Assembly: GCF_015840715.1 (NCBI RefSeq)
Contig: NZ_CP060397.1
Coordinates: 186,001-250,000 of the forward strand
From: Synechococcus sp. CBW1004
GTDB lineage: Bacteria; Cyanobacteriota; Cyanobacteriia; PCC-6307; Cyanobiaceae
Reading direction: 5' to 3'
DNA: 64,000 nt
Part shown: piece after piece, positions 49,265 through 59,239 of the stretch
How positions within the stretch are numbered: position 1 is the first letter of the stretch
Layout of the letters: each line of letters opens with the position of its first letter
Translations under genes and position numbers: made by a program
The notes under the pieces: model-generated
What the model was told of the DNA's origin: nothing
Database searches by the model: none
The model's input: only the letters and a program-made list of their open reading frames with translations

Positions 49265-49655
49265 GGTGGGGTCAGGCCGGGAGAGCGCCGCAGCGGAGGC
49301 ATGCCAGGGACTCTGAGAAGCGGCTTCACATCCGGGGGGATGCCCTTTCGGTCGGGAAGCCGGTGGGAATCAGCGGCTCAAGCGCGGCTTGTTCCGGTGA
49401 GGCTGGAAAGCCGGTCCCAGTGGGATCCTGCGGTTTCTGGTCACTCGGCCCGAAGCGTAACGGGCTCGGCTGGTGCTTCCGGGGATCGGCGCGTGAAGGG
49501 TCCCCGTTTGCCCGGCGACGCGCTCGGATCCCGCGGGGGAGGGGGGTGCGATGTCCTGAAGGCGCCGGACGGAAACGCGTGCATCGGCACAGGCCTTCGC
49601 GGTGATGGCTTGCAGGTTCCGGTGCTCACGAAGCCGGTCCAGGGAACGGAGCGAC
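49265..49655. other. Intergenic region between DUF2079 and phoH
   Basis: A 391-base gap between two minus-strand genes. Open frames here have poor amino-acid composition and no start context. I found no tRNA, no strong hairpin with T-run and no clear promoter. It should hold the promoter of the DUF2079 gene and the end of the phoH transcript. Confidence 0.4.
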
Positions 49656-51074
49656 TCAGAGCAGATTGGCGGCCAGTTCCGCCAGCTCCGAGCGCTCACC
49701 GCGGGTCAGGGTGACATGGCCGGCGAGCATCTGCCCCTTGAAGCGCTCCACCAGCCAGGTGAGGCCATTGCTTTCGGCATCGACATAAGGATTGTCGATC
49801 TGATAGGGATCACCGGTGAGCACGATCTTGGTGCCCTGTCCTACACGGGTGACGATCGTCTTGACCTCATGGGGGGTGAGGTTCTGCGCTTCATCCACCA
49901 CCATGTACTGACGAGGGATCGAGCGGCCGCGGATGTAGCTGATCGCCTCGACTTCCAGAAGTCCCATCGCCTTGAGATCCTCCCAGTTGTTGCGGGTGCC
50001 CCGTTGGGAGCTGCGGGTGTTCAGCGGTCCTTCGCTGCCTCCGAGCAGGAAATCGAGGTTGTCGATGATCGGCTGCATCCAGGGCCCCATCTTCTCCTCC
50101 AGGTCCCCCGGCAGAAAGCCGATGTCCTTGCCCAGAGGAATCACCGGCCGGGTGACCAGCAACCGGTCGTAGAGGCGTTCGTCGGCCACCTGATTGAGGC
50201 CCGCAGCCAGGGCCAGCAGGGTCTTGCCGGTGCCCGCCTTGCCGATGAGGGTCACCAGCTGCACGGCCGGATCGAGCAGCAGATCCAGGGCGAAGGTCTG
50301 CTCGCGGTTGCGGGGCTGGATGCGCCCCAGCTTGGCCTTGTTCACCCGCTGCAGCGGATGCAGCGACTGGCTGCGTGCGTCGAAGCGGGCCAGCAGCGTG
50401 TGGTTCGGCTGGACCTGGTCGACCAGGGTCACCCCTTCATTGGCCACCAGTGCCGGCGCCGCGGCCTCCCCTGCCCCCATGCCGATCACGCCCACATCGG
50501 CGGGCAGCGGCGGCAAATCGCTGAGCGGCAGACCGCTGGCCGCCTTGACCCGGTCCATCAGCTCCGCCGGCACCCACAGCTCGCAGAAGCCGGGGTAAAG
50601 GTCGTCGATGGCGACCTTGTCGCTGGTGTAGTCCTGGGCCGTCAGACCCACCGCATCGGCCTTGATGCGCAGGTTGGTGTCCTTGGTGACGAGCACCACC
50701 GGCGTGCGGCTGCCCATCACCTCCTGCAGCCGCTGTTCCAGGGCCACAGCCAGGATGTTGTTGTCACCGTTGCCGCTGCGGAGTTCCGGCGGCAGCTGGG
50801 CGAGGGTTTCGGCCCGGCAGAACACCACCTTCAGGGTTCCGCCGGTGGCCTCGTCGATCGTCACGCCCTCGGCGAGATTGCCCTTGCGGCGCAGATCATC
50901 CAGAAGGCGTGAAATCTGACGGGCATTGCGACCCTTTTCGGAGGGATCGCGCTTGAACCGGTCGATCTCCTCCACCACCTCGATCGGCACGACGACATGG
51001 TTGTCCTGGAAGCGGGTCAGGGCGGCGGGGTCATGCAGCAGGACGTTGGTGTCGAGAACGAAGGTCTTGCGCAT
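49656..51074 (-). CDS. phoH: PIN-PhoH family RNA helicase/nuclease
   Basis: A 472-residue protein with a PIN nuclease domain (VLDTNVLLHDP, Asp8, and VVEEIDRFKRD; GNGDNNILAVAL and VTKDTNLRIKA carry further acidic residues) and a PhoH ATPase domain (about 240-465) with Walker A GKAGTGKTLLALAAG, ARPV-like LVTRPVIPLGKDIGFLPGD and Walker B YMVVDEAQNLTPHEVKT. PhoH2-type proteins are sequence-specific RNA helicase/ribonucleases. Divergent from the CofE-like gene, 89 bases apart. Confidence 0.93.
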   Translation of the reverse strand: MRKTFVLDTNVLLHDPAALTRFQDNHVVVPIEVVEEIDRFKRDPSEKGRNARQISRLLDDLRRKGNLAEGVTIDEATGGTLKVVFCRAETLAQLPPELRSGNGDNNILAVALEQRLQEVMGSRTPVVLVTKDTNLRIKADAVGLTAQDYTSDKVAIDDLYPGFCELWVPAELMDRVKAASGLPLSDLPPLPADVGVIGMGAGEAAAPALVANEGVTLVDQVQPNHTLLARFDARSQSLHPLQRVNKAKLGRIQPRNREQTFALDLLLDPAVQLVTLIGKAGTGKTLLALAAGLNQVADERLYDRLLVTRPVIPLGKDIGFLPGDLEEKMGPWMQPIIDNLDFLLGGSEGPLNTRSSQRGTRNNWEDLKAMGLLEVEAISYIRGRSIPRQYMVVDEAQNLTPHEVKTIVTRVGQGTKIVLTGDPYQIDNPYVDAESNGLTWLVERFKGQMLAGHVTLTRGERSELAELAANLL

Positions 51075-51163
51075 GCCAGTCGCCGTGCCGGTGCCGTGAC
51101 CTGGAACCTAGGGCCGCTGCAGCCTCTACGCTCCGCCCGTTCGCGCGCCGTAGGTTTCCGGAC

Positions 51164-52342
51164 TTGCCTTTCCTGCTTTCGCTCCTTCCTGTCCTGTTGC
51201 TGCTGGCGGGACTCTGCCTGCTGTGGCTGGAGCTGCGCCATCGTCTCAGGCCCGCCTCGCCGCTCCAGCTCAGTGCCGGCCCGCTCCAGGTGAAGCGCAA
51301 GGCCATGGGCCTGGAGATCACCGGTACCGTGACCATCCGCAATCCGCATCCGCGCATGGAGGTGTTCGTGCCGGAAGTGCGGGTCGAGCCTGTGCTGCTG
51401 GGGAGGGCTGATCTGACGGAGGTGCGCTCCGAGGTGCGCATCACCTCCCTGCACCCCGATGAGGAGGCCCGTCCCGATCACTACTGGGCGGCTTACATCG
51501 TCAAGGGGCGCAAGAGCACCGCGGCCCAGATCCAGATCCGCCTGGCCGGACCCGCCGGCAGCGATCTGGAAAGCCTGATCGACACCGTCTGGATCGACCT
51601 GCAGTGGGTCAACTACGGCCCCTTCGGTCGTCTCACCCGCCGCGACGGCATTCTGGTCCCTGTCCAGAAGCCGGATCCCGCTGCGGCTCTGACAGCTCCC
51701 TGGCGCGAGGGTGAGGGCTGCCGCGTTCTGCCGGTGCGCACCCATCTGCTGGGGGTGCTCGACGATCCCCTGGAGGTTCTGCGTCAGTACTGCGCCGACC
51801 TGCTGCAGCCCGGGGATGTGCTCACCATCGGCGAAACCCCTCTGGCCGTGATGCAGGGCCGCTATCACCATCCCGCCACGGTGGAGCCCTCGATGCTGGC
51901 GCGTCAGCTCTGCCGTGTCTTCCATCCCACCAGCAGCCTGGCCAGCGCCTGCGGTCTTCAGACCCTGATCGACATCGTCGGACCGGCCCGGGTGCTGTGT
52001 GCGTGGGTCGTCGGCAGCGCCCTGAAGCTCGTGGGCATCCGCGGCGGGTTCTATCGCCTTGCCGGCGAACAGGCCCGTCTGATCGATGACATCACCGGCA
52101 CCACCCCGCCCTACGACCAGACGCTGGTGCTCGGCCCCGCCGATCCGGATGCCTTCTGCCGCGAGATGGCCGTCGCCCTGGGCGTCGGCGTGGCCGTGGT
52201 CGATGTCAACGACCTGGGCCGCGTCAAAGTGCTGGCCGCCAGCCGCGACTGTGATCAGGAGCTGCTGCAGCGGGCGTTGCGTCCCAACCCGGCCGGCAAC
52301 GCCAATGAGCGCACACCGCTGGTGCTGGTGCGCCCGACCTGA
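51164..52342 (+). CDS. CofE-like (coenzyme F420:gamma-glutamyl ligase family) protein
   Basis: A 392-residue protein starting at TTG with an N-terminal membrane anchor (FLLSLLPVLLLLAGLCLLWL). After a beta-rich region (about 35-190), the C-terminal part (about 195-385) resembles CofE: VRTHLLGVLDDPLEVLRQYC, PGDVLTIGETPLAVMQGRYH and VVDVNDLGRVKVLA. Cyanobacteria of this group do not make F420 by the standard pathway, so the gene probably has another ligase-type or unknown role. This domain pair is typical of cyanobacteria in my memory. Confidence 0.75.
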   Translation: MPFLLSLLPVLLLLAGLCLLWLELRHRLRPASPLQLSAGPLQVKRKAMGLEITGTVTIRNPHPRMEVFVPEVRVEPVLLGRADLTEVRSEVRITSLHPDEEARPDHYWAAYIVKGRKSTAAQIQIRLAGPAGSDLESLIDTVWIDLQWVNYGPFGRLTRRDGILVPVQKPDPAAALTAPWREGEGCRVLPVRTHLLGVLDDPLEVLRQYCADLLQPGDVLTIGETPLAVMQGRYHHPATVEPSMLARQLCRVFHPTSSLASACGLQTLIDIVGPARVLCAWVVGSALKLVGIRGGFYRLAGEQARLIDDITGTTPPYDQTLVLGPADPDAFCREMAVALGVGVAVVDVNDLGRVKVLAASRDCDQELLQRALRPNPAGNANERTPLVLVRPT

Positions 52343-52362
52343 GTCCAGCCTTGATGCAGCTC

Positions 52363-52368
52363 TAGAAT
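52363..52368 (+). promoter_or_regulatory. Candidate -10 box before the 52396 gene
   Basis: TAGAAT lies 27 bases before the GTG start, in the 53-base gap after the CofE-like gene. No matching -35 is apparent. Weak call, made from sequence only. Confidence 0.3.
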
Positions 52369-52395
52369 CACTGCTGGCAGTCCTGTGCTCAGTCC

Positions 52396-53553
52396 GTGCC
52401 TTCCAGCCTGATCCTCCCCGTGCAGGATCCGTCCATTCAGGATGGTCCCTGTCGCGATGCGCTGGAGCCCGGCCATGCTGCCGTCCAGCCGTCCAGCTCA
52501 GCCCCGCTCTGCTCCCCTGCCTATCGGGTGGAGCCTCTGCAGGGCTGGCATCTCCCTCTTCTTGACGATCGCGCCTTCCTGCCGCTTCAGCCGTTGCTGC
52601 AGCGCTCCCTGCTTCTGGCCGTTCCGGACAGGCTGCTGACGGCCCTGCGCCGTCGCCAGCCGCTCACCTCCCAGGCTCTGGTGGCCCTGCAGGTGTTGCC
52701 GGAAGGACAGCAGCGGATTCTTGGCCTGATCGTCTGCCGCCGCCTCAATCGCAGCGGCAGCAGCTGGCAGGTGGAACACCTCCGCCTGCCGATCCGCTCC
52801 TCCACTCCGGCCTCCCCCGGTCGCCGGGAGGTCTCCACCGCCCTTCTGCGCGAGGCCATCCACCGGGCGCGCAGCGCCGCGAGCTGGTTCGCCACGGCGT
52901 CGAGTCTTGATCGCGACCGGCTCGCCCTTCTGCGGGAGCAGGGTTTCCAGCCCCAGCGCACCGACCAGCTCTGGCGCTGGCGCCCCGCGGAGGCGGACGC
53001 GCCACCCCCTTGGCCAGCCGGTCTGCAGCTGCAGCGATTGCATCGCGGCACCGCCGCGCTGCTCTGGCACCTGGAGCAGGCCACCTGCCCGGCCCAGCTG
53101 CGCCAGCTGCTCGATCGCAGTGTCGAGGATCTCCTCGATCAGAGTGGCAACCGCGGTTGGATGCTCGTCGATGCCTCCCGCAACGAAGCGGTCGCCGCCG
53201 TGCGCTGGCTCTCCGACCGTCCCGACGGCGGCCTGCGGGTTGAGCTGAGCGTTCATCCGCTCTGGCAACACCTGCTGGGAGCTCCCTGCGAGCGTCTGCT
53301 CCACACCTTCGCCGGCAGCGGCAACACCCTGTGGCTCACCGCCGAGGTGGGTGATCGCCCCCGTCATCAATGGTTGCGCGCCCTCGGCGCCGAACCCCAG
53401 CAGGAGATGGTGCTAATGGCACGCAGTGTCTGGCGCCGTCAGGGCGCCTCCCCGGCCCGCCTCGGCGTGGCCCGCCTTGGGGCCGTTCTGGAACAGTTTC
53501 AGCCCCGTCGCCGGCCGCTGCCCACGCCGGTGGGTGGCCTCTCCCTTCGCTGA
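52396..53553 (+). CDS. Conserved cyanobacterial protein with GNAT-like halves
   Basis: A 385-residue protein starting at GTG. Two regions look like GNAT folds without full motifs: about 45-200 (YRVEPLQGWHLPLLDDRAFL, LGLIVCRRLNRS, RREVSTALLREAIHRARSAA) and 205-350 (WMLVDASRNEAVAAVRWLSD, RVELSVHPLWQHLL). I do not recognise a characterised relative. The stop TGA is immediately followed by the GTG of ruvX, so both are made from one transcript. Confidence 0.65.
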   Translation: MPSSLILPVQDPSIQDGPCRDALEPGHAAVQPSSSAPLCSPAYRVEPLQGWHLPLLDDRAFLPLQPLLQRSLLLAVPDRLLTALRRRQPLTSQALVALQVLPEGQQRILGLIVCRRLNRSGSSWQVEHLRLPIRSSTPASPGRREVSTALLREAIHRARSAASWFATASSLDRDRLALLREQGFQPQRTDQLWRWRPAEADAPPPWPAGLQLQRLHRGTAALLWHLEQATCPAQLRQLLDRSVEDLLDQSGNRGWMLVDASRNEAVAAVRWLSDRPDGGLRVELSVHPLWQHLLGAPCERLLHTFAGSGNTLWLTAEVGDRPRHQWLRALGAEPQQEMVLMARSVWRRQGASPARLGVARLGAVLEQFQPRRRPLPTPVGGLSLR

Positions 53554-54108
53554 GTGGCTGCACCTCCTCCCTGCTCGGCCCTTGCCCTCGACATCGGCCG
53601 TCGCCGCATCGGTCTGGCCGGCTGTGATCCTCTTGGCCTGAGCGTCACCCCCCTTCCCGCGCTGCAGCGCACCACCCCTGAAGGCGATCGCGAGCGACTG
53701 CTGCCGCTGCTGCGACTGCGACGGGTGCAGGTTCTGGTGTTCGGCCTGCCCCTCGATGACGCGGGCCAGCCCACCGTTCAGGCCCGCCATTGCCGCCGTT
53801 ATGGCCTGAGGCTGGCGGCGGCCCTGGCGGCGGGGGGCCATCCCCTGCCGGTCGCCTGGGTGAACGAGCACAGCAGCAGCTGGGCGGCCGCAGAGCGCTT
53901 CGGCCTGCACGGTGATCGCAGCGGTCGTCTCGACAGCGCCGCCGCCGCCCTGCTCCTCGAGCAATGGTTGCGGGATGGGCCTGAGGCCCGGTGGTTGCGG
54001 GATGCTCCTGTGGACCGGGAGCTGTGCGGGGGGGCCGTCGTCGTCGCCGAACCGGTCGCCCCGGCGACCATCCCCGCCGGCCCGGGGGCGGGCTCTGGTT
54101 CATCCTGA
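53554..54108 (+). CDS. ruvX: RuvX/YqgF-family Holliday junction resolvase-like nuclease
   Basis: A 184-residue RNase H-fold protein, proposed to process pre-16S rRNA or DNA junctions. It opens ALALDIGRRRIGLAGCDPLG with catalytic Asp13, has VFGLPLDDAGQPTVQARHCR, then WVNEHSSSWAAAERFG and the acidic DSAAAALLLEQWLRD. The C-terminal 30 residues are a low-complexity tail. It starts with GTG directly after the upstream stop. Confidence 0.88.
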   Translation: MAAPPPCSALALDIGRRRIGLAGCDPLGLSVTPLPALQRTTPEGDRERLLPLLRLRRVQVLVFGLPLDDAGQPTVQARHCRRYGLRLAAALAAGGHPLPVAWVNEHSSSWAAAERFGLHGDRSGRLDSAAAALLLEQWLRDGPEARWLRDAPVDRELCGGAVVVAEPVAPATIPAGPGAGSGSS

Positions 54109-54129
54109 AGACATCCGCCATCCGCCTGC

Positions 54130-54729
54130 ATGACCGCCGCACCCCAGGACGCTTCGGCACCTGCTGATATGCCCACCCTGGTGGTGCAGGACAGCCAGGG
54201 TCGCCAGCTGCTCTGTTTTCTCGAGCAGCTCATCCCGCTTCAGGGCCGTGATTATGCGCTGCTCACTCCGGTTGACACCCCGGTGAGCCTGGTGCGCCTG
54301 CCGCAGAGTGAAGCGGAGGAGCCTGAGGAGATCGTCGACTGGAGCGAGCGTGAACCGATCCTCGCGGTGGCGGAGTCGCTGCTGCAGGAACACAACCTGT
54401 CGCTGGTGCGCTCCGCTGCCACCCTCACCGTCACCGGCGACTTCGAGGACCCGGGCCTCGAGGAGGAGGACGAGGAGGAGGACGAGATCGAGGAGGGTGA
54501 GGCACTGGATGATGAAGAAGCGGGCGACCTCTTCGAATCGCTGCTCGACCGGCCCTTCTATGTGGGTGAGGAGCAGTACGACCTGTTCGTGCCTCTGGAT
54601 CCGTTCTTCGTGGTAGCGGTCCTCGACGGCAAGCAGGCCCGACTCGTCGAGGGGGAGGATTTTGCCCAGGTGCAGCCCCTGCTGGAGGCGGAACTGGAGC
54701 GCCGTGAGCTGGGCGAACTGGGGGACTGA
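54130..54729 (+). CDS. DUF3727 domain protein
   Basis: A 199-residue cyanobacterial protein. The N-terminal half has PTLVVQDSQGRQLLCFLEQL and YALLTPVDTPVSL, a DUF1292-like repeat, and the C-terminal half is DUF3727 (FYVGEEQYDLFVPLDPFFVV). The middle (about 112-135) is a run of Glu and Asp (EEEDEEEDEIEEGEALDDEE). Function unknown; the plant relative is plastid-targeted. It shares a stop/start with the YqeG gene. Confidence 0.85.
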   Translation: MTAAPQDASAPADMPTLVVQDSQGRQLLCFLEQLIPLQGRDYALLTPVDTPVSLVRLPQSEAEEPEEIVDWSEREPILAVAESLLQEHNLSLVRSAATLTVTGDFEDPGLEEEDEEEDEIEEGEALDDEEAGDLFESLLDRPFYVGEEQYDLFVPLDPFFVVAVLDGKQARLVEGEDFAQVQPLLEAELERRELGELGD

Positions 54730-55286
54730 TGGCCGCCGCTCCCCACTTCCGCCGACTGCTGACTCCCGACTGGCTGGTGCCCACCACCCTGGCCCAGCTG
54801 CCGCTCGATCCGCTCGAGCAGCTGGGCATCCGGGCCCTGGTGCTGGACGTGGACCGCACGATCCTGCCCCGTCGGCAGGCGGAGGTGCCTCCGGCTGCTG
54901 AGCAGTGGCTGCGCCATGCCGCCGCCCGGATGCCGATCCATCTGCTCAGCAACAATCCGTCGCGCCGCCGCATCGGTGCGGTGGCCGAAACCCTGGGGGT
55001 GCCGTTCACCACCTCCGCCGGCAAGCCGCGGCGCTCGGCCCTGCGCCGCGTGCTCGATGAGCTCTCGATTGCCCCGGCCCATGTGGCCCTGGTGGGCGAT
55101 CGCATCTTCACCGACGTGCTCGTGGGCAACCGCCTCGGGCTGTTCACGGTGCTGGTGCGGCCGATCGATCCGCTCGGCCAGCCCTGTCGCCACGATCGCT
55201 GGCAGATGCTCGAACTGCGCCTGGCCGGCCTGATCGGTGGTGGTTCCGCCGCCGCAGGCCGTCCCGAGCCGGAGGCCAGCCGCTGA
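54729..55286 (+). CDS. YqeG-family HAD IIIA phosphatase
   Basis: A 185-residue HAD-superfamily phosphatase. Motif I is LVLDVDRTILP (Asp43, Asp45), motif II LLSNNPSRRR, motif III Lys in GKPRRSALRRVL and motif IV VGDRIFTDVLVGNRLG. Related to mitochondrial PGP phosphatase and so possibly the second step of phosphatidylglycerol synthesis, which would pair with pgsA. Its ATG shares one base with the DUF3727 stop and its TGA shares one base with the proB ATG. Confidence 0.88.
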   Translation: MAAAPHFRRLLTPDWLVPTTLAQLPLDPLEQLGIRALVLDVDRTILPRRQAEVPPAAEQWLRHAAARMPIHLLSNNPSRRRIGAVAETLGVPFTTSAGKPRRSALRRVLDELSIAPAHVALVGDRIFTDVLVGNRLGLFTVLVRPIDPLGQPCRHDRWQMLELRLAGLIGGGSAAAGRPEPEASR

Positions 55287-56410
55287 TGGCCGCCGCCCCA
55301 GCCGGGACGCGGCGCGTCATCAAGGTGGGTACCAGCCTGCTGCGGGGCTCTCCGGAGCGGCCCACGGCGGCGGTGATCGCCGACCTGGCCGCCAGTCTCA
55401 ACCGCCAGCAGCGTCGGGGTGAGCGCATGGTGCTGGTCACCAGCGGCGCCGTCGGCCTGGGCTGTGAGGTGCTCGGCCTGGAGCGGCGCCCCACTGAGCT
55501 GGAGGCTCTGCAGGCCGCCGCCGCCGTCGGTCAGGGCCGGCTGATGGCTCTCTATCAGGACGCCTTCGCTGTGCGTGGCCTCGCCGTGGCTCAGGTGCTG
55601 CTCACGCGCGGTGATCTGGCCTCCCGTCGCCGTTACCAGCGCGCCTGCCGCACCCTGGAGCAATTGCTGGCCTGGGGTGTGGTGCCCGTGGTCAATGAGA
55701 ACGACACCCTGGCGACCGATGAGCTGCGCTTCGGCGACAACGACACCCTTTCGGCCCTCGTGGCGGTGGCTGTCGGCGCCGAGGAGCTGATCCTCCTCAC
55801 GGACGTCGACAGCCTCTATTCCGGCGATCCCCGCACCGACGCCGAGGCCCGTGCCATCCCCGAGGTGCGCGATCTGGCCGAACTCGAGCGGCTCAGCAGC
55901 GTTGCCAGCGGTGGCGGCCGCTGGGGCACCGGCGGCATGACCACCAAGCTGCGGGCCGCCCGCATCGCCACCTCCAGCGGCATCCGCGTGCGCCTGGCCG
56001 ATGGTCGCGATCCGGCCGTGCTTGAGGCGCTGTTCGCCGGCGAGCGGGTGGGCACGCTGTTTCAGCCCAGTGCCAGCCCCCTGCCGGATCGCAAGCGCTG
56101 GCTTGCCCATGCCCTGCTGCCCAAGGGAGGCCTGCGCATCGATGCCGGGGCTGAAGCGGCGCTGCTGCAGCGGGGTGCTTCGTTGCTTGCGGTGGGCATC
56201 CAGGCGGTTGAGGGGGCGTTCAGCCGTGGTGAGCCGGTGCGGATCCTCTCCCCTGAGGGCCGCGAGCTGGGCCGTGGCCTGTCCAGCCTGAGCAGCGATG
56301 AGCTCCATGGGCTTCTGGCCCTGGAGAGCGAGGAGCGTCGCCGCCGCCTGGGAGCCGTGCGCGATGCCGTCGTGCATCGCGACCAGCTGGTGCTGCTGCC
56401 CGGGGCCTGA
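55286..56410 (+). CDS. proB: Glutamate 5-kinase
   Basis: A 374-residue kinase for the first step of proline synthesis, glutamate to glutamyl 5-phosphate. The amino-acid kinase domain has [42 protein letters not shown] and [16 protein letters not shown]; the C-terminal PUA domain (about 285-370) has [12 protein letters not shown]. Normal length and full motifs. It is coupled to yqeG upstream; lpxD follows after 35 bases. Confidence 0.96.
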   Translation: MAAAPAGTRRVIKVGTSLLRGSPERPTAAVIADLAASLNRQQRRGERMVLVTSGAVGLGCEVLGLERRPTELEALQAAAAVGQGRLMALYQDAFAVRGLAVAQVLLTRGDLASRRRYQRACRTLEQLLAWGVVPVVNENDTLATDELRFGDNDTLSALVAVAVGAEELILLTDVDSLYSGDPRTDAEARAIPEVRDLAELERLSSVASGGGRWGTGGMTTKLRAARIATSSGIRVRLADGRDPAVLEALFAGERVGTLFQPSASPLPDRKRWLAHALLPKGGLRIDAGAEAALLQRGASLLAVGIQAVEGAFSRGEPVRILSPEGRELGRGLSSLSSDELHGLLALESEERRRRLGAVRDAVVHRDQLVLLPGA

Positions 56411-56445
56411 GCCCCGCCTACCATCCGGCCGATCGGGGCCCGGCC

Positions 56446-57498
56446 ATGCGTTTCAGCGAACTGCTCACCCAGCTCAGCGAGGTGAGTGAAGCCACCCCGC
56501 GCCAGCTGGCCCACGATCCGGAAGTCGGTGGCGCCGAGTCGATCGAGCGGGCCTCCGGCGGCCAGCTGAGCTTTCTGGAGGCCGGCAGCGCCCTGGCAGC
56601 CAGCCTCGCAGCCACCGGGGCCAGCGCCCTGCTGCTGCCCGCCCGCGGTGAGGAGGCTGAGGCCCTGCAGGAGCAGGCCAGTGCCCGGGGGCTGGCCTGG
56701 GTGGCTCTGGCGGATCCGCGTCTGGGCTTCGCCGAGGCTCTCGATCAGCTCTATCCGCGGCCCCGGCCCCAGCCGGGCGTCCATGCCACTGCCGTGGTGG
56801 ACGCCGGAGCCGATGTGGCTCCGGATGTGCATCTGGGGGCCCATGTGGTGGTGGCGACCGGCAGCTCCATTGCCGGCGGCTGCGTGCTCCATCCCGGTGT
56901 GGTCATCTACGCCGACGTCGCGATCGGCCCGGACTGCGAGATTCATGCCGGCGCCGTGCTGCATCCCGGCAGCCGCCTGGGCCGGGGATGTGTGGTGCAC
57001 TCGAATGCCGTCATCGGCAGTGAAGGCTTCGGTTTCGTGCCCACCGCCAGCGGCTGGCGCAAGATGCCCCAGACCGGCCGCGTGGTGCTGGAGGACGGTG
57101 TCGAGGTGGGCTGCGGCAGCACCATCGACCGGCCTTCGGTGGGGGAGACGCGCATCGGTGCCGGCACCAAGATCGACAACCTGGTCCACATCGGCCACGG
57201 TGTGACCACCGGGAGGGGCTGCGCCCTGGCGGCCCAGGTGGGCATCGCCGGCGGGGCCCGCCTCGGCAACGGCGTGATCCTGGCTGGCCAGGTGGGGCTG
57301 GCCAACAAGGCGGTGATGGGGGACCGCTCCATTGCCAGCTCCAAGTCGGGCATCCACGGCGAGGTGGCCCCCGGTGAGGTGGTGAGCGGCTACCCGGCGA
57401 TCCCCAATCGCCTGTGGTTGCGCTGCTCAGCGGCATTCAGCAAGCTGCCAGATCTTGCAAAAGCGATCCGGGCTCTGGAGAAACGCCAGCAGGGCTGA
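56446..57498 (+). CDS. lpxD: UDP-3-O-acylglucosamine N-acyltransferase
   Basis: A 350-residue lipid A enzyme that adds the second acyl chain to UDP-3-O-acyl-glucosamine. The N-terminal domain (about 1-100) starts [12 protein letters not shown]; the hexapeptide left-handed helix runs from about 105 to 320 with [20 protein letters not shown] and the catalytic His in [15 protein letters not shown]. The C-terminal helix is [20 protein letters not shown]. Its presence shows that the cell makes a lipid A core. Confidence 0.95.
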   Translation: MRFSELLTQLSEVSEATPRQLAHDPEVGGAESIERASGGQLSFLEAGSALAASLAATGASALLLPARGEEAEALQEQASARGLAWVALADPRLGFAEALDQLYPRPRPQPGVHATAVVDAGADVAPDVHLGAHVVVATGSSIAGGCVLHPGVVIYADVAIGPDCEIHAGAVLHPGSRLGRGCVVHSNAVIGSEGFGFVPTASGWRKMPQTGRVVLEDGVEVGCGSTIDRPSVGETRIGAGTKIDNLVHIGHGVTTGRGCALAAQVGIAGGARLGNGVILAGQVGLANKAVMGDRSIASSKSGIHGEVAPGEVVSGYPAIPNRLWLRCSAAFSKLPDLAKAIRALEKRQQG

Positions 57499-57941
57499 GG
57501 TCGCCGGCGGCTGTCCCATGGCGCCGGACCATGTCGCCGGACCATGGCGACAGCCAGAACCCCGACGCGTCGGCCGCCTGCGGCTGCTTCGGGCAGCGGT
57601 TTCGCCGATCGCGTCTGCCACCAGCCGCGGACCCGCTGTCCTGGCTCTCGCCAAGGCCCCTCGGCGAGAGGACTGGCCGCCGCAGATCCGTCCTCAGTCA
57701 GCTCCCGATTCCGACAACCGCCTCGACACCCCCGGGGTGACGGCCCCGGTGGATCGAGCCGGGTCTGGGGCATCCGAAGCCGTGTATGGGGGAAAGCCGC
57801 AGCAAAGCCGCCCCACACGCCGACCGGCCCCCTCCCAGGGTCGGTCGCCATGCCCCGTGAGGAGCCCGCGGCGCCGATGTACGACAGCCCACCGCCGCGT
57901 AGCCTCGCGCCCATCCCCTTTGCGCCTGCGGCGGCCCAGCG
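57499..57941. other. Intergenic region between lpxD and leuB with short repeats
   Basis: A 443-base gap. A 12-base unit CGCCGGACCATG occurs twice at 57522-57533 and 57535-57546, and TGTCGCC/GGCGACA (57532-57538, 57546-57552) can form a hairpin across the second copy. A second stem (CTCGCC / GGCGAG, about 57649-57672) is visible. No T-run and no convincing gene on either strand. Confidence 0.45.
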
Positions 57942-59024
57942 ATGACCAGCTACCGGATCACCCTGCTCGCCGGTGACGGCATCGGCCCGGAGATCATGGC
58001 CGTGGCACGCCGGCTGCTGGATGCGGTGAGCAGTCGCCATGGCTTCACGCTCGCCTACGACGACCAGCCGATGGGCGGGGTGGCCATCGACGTCACGGGC
58101 GAGCCGCTGCCCGCCAGCACCCTGGAGGCCTGCCGCGCCTCCGATGCGGTGCTGCTGGCGGCGATCGGCTCGCCCCGGTACGACAGCCTGCCGCGCGAGA
58201 AACGGCCTGAGACGGGCCTGCTGGGTCTGCGGGCCGGCCTGGGCCTGTTCGCCAACCTGCGGCCGGTGAAGATCATCCCGGCCCTGATCGATGCCTCGAC
58301 GCTCAAACGCGACGTGATCGAGGGGGTGGATCTGATGGTGGTGCGTGAACTCACCGGCGGCGTCTATTTCGGCACCCCCAAGGGGCGGGTGGAGGCCGAG
58401 GGCCGTGTGCGCGCCTTCAACACGATGGCCTACTTCGATGACGAGATCGATCGCATCGCCCGGGTGGGCTTCGATCTGGCGCGCCAACGCGGCGGTCGCC
58501 TGTGCAGCGTCGACAAGGCCAACGTGCTCGATGTCAGCCAGCTCTGGCGTGATCGCGTCGAGGCCCTGCACGCCAGCGACTACCCGGATGTGGAGCTCAG
58601 CCACATGTATGTCGATAACGCCGCCATGCAGCTGGTGCGCAACCCGCGTCAGTTCGATGTGCTGCTGACCAGCAACCTGTTCGGCGACATCCTCAGCGAT
58701 GAGGCGGCGATGCTCAGCGGCTCGATCGGCATGCTTCCCTCCGCCTCCCTCGGCGAGAGCGCCCCGGGCGTGTTCGAGCCGATCCACGGTTCCGCCCCCG
58801 ACATCGCCGGGCAGGATCGCGCCAACCCCATGGCCATGGTGCTCAGTGCCGCGATGATGCTGCGGGTGGGTCTGAAGCAGGAGGCCGCCGCCGCCGACCT
58901 CGAGCAGGCCGTCGACCGGGTGCTGGCTGCCGGCTACCGCACCGGCGATCTGATGGCGCCAGGGTGCACCCAGGTGGGCTGTCAGGTGATGGGCGACCAG
59001 CTGCTGGCTGCCCTTCGGGACTGA
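57942..59024 (+). CDS. leuB: 3-isopropylmalate dehydrogenase
   Basis: A 360-residue NAD-dependent dehydrogenase of leucine synthesis. It opens [16 protein letters not shown], has the substrate Arg residues in [17 protein letters not shown] and [12 protein letters not shown], Lys in [15 protein letters not shown], and the metal-binding Asp in [16 protein letters not shown], with [14 protein letters not shown] behind. Full length and full motifs. It is separated by 215 bases from prk. Confidence 0.97.
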   Translation: MTSYRITLLAGDGIGPEIMAVARRLLDAVSSRHGFTLAYDDQPMGGVAIDVTGEPLPASTLEACRASDAVLLAAIGSPRYDSLPREKRPETGLLGLRAGLGLFANLRPVKIIPALIDASTLKRDVIEGVDLMVVRELTGGVYFGTPKGRVEAEGRVRAFNTMAYFDDEIDRIARVGFDLARQRGGRLCSVDKANVLDVSQLWRDRVEALHASDYPDVELSHMYVDNAAMQLVRNPRQFDVLLTSNLFGDILSDEAAMLSGSIGMLPSASLGESAPGVFEPIHGSAPDIAGQDRANPMAMVLSAAMMLRVGLKQEAAAADLEQAVDRVLAAGYRTGDLMAPGCTQVGCQVMGDQLLAALRD

Positions 59025-59239
59025 TCCTTCCAGCCGTCCCTGGAGCCGGCCCGCACCAGCGGCAGGGCCGGCCGGCGGCCGAGCCGTGGGGATGCCAGAC
59101 CCGTTGAGACGGCGATCGTGTCGCTCCGGCCTCCCCGTGGTCAGTGATCCAGACGGCGGCGGAGCCCGCCACCGCGCCCTGGCAGAGGGGCCGGACCGGC
59201 GACCTGCCAAACTCCCCCACAGTTCAGCCCCTCCCGCGC

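Noticed and set aside
49265..49655. Search for a tRNA or small RNA gene in this gap
   Set aside because: No acceptor stem or T-loop consensus found; TTCC-type match near 49615 does not fit a tRNA.
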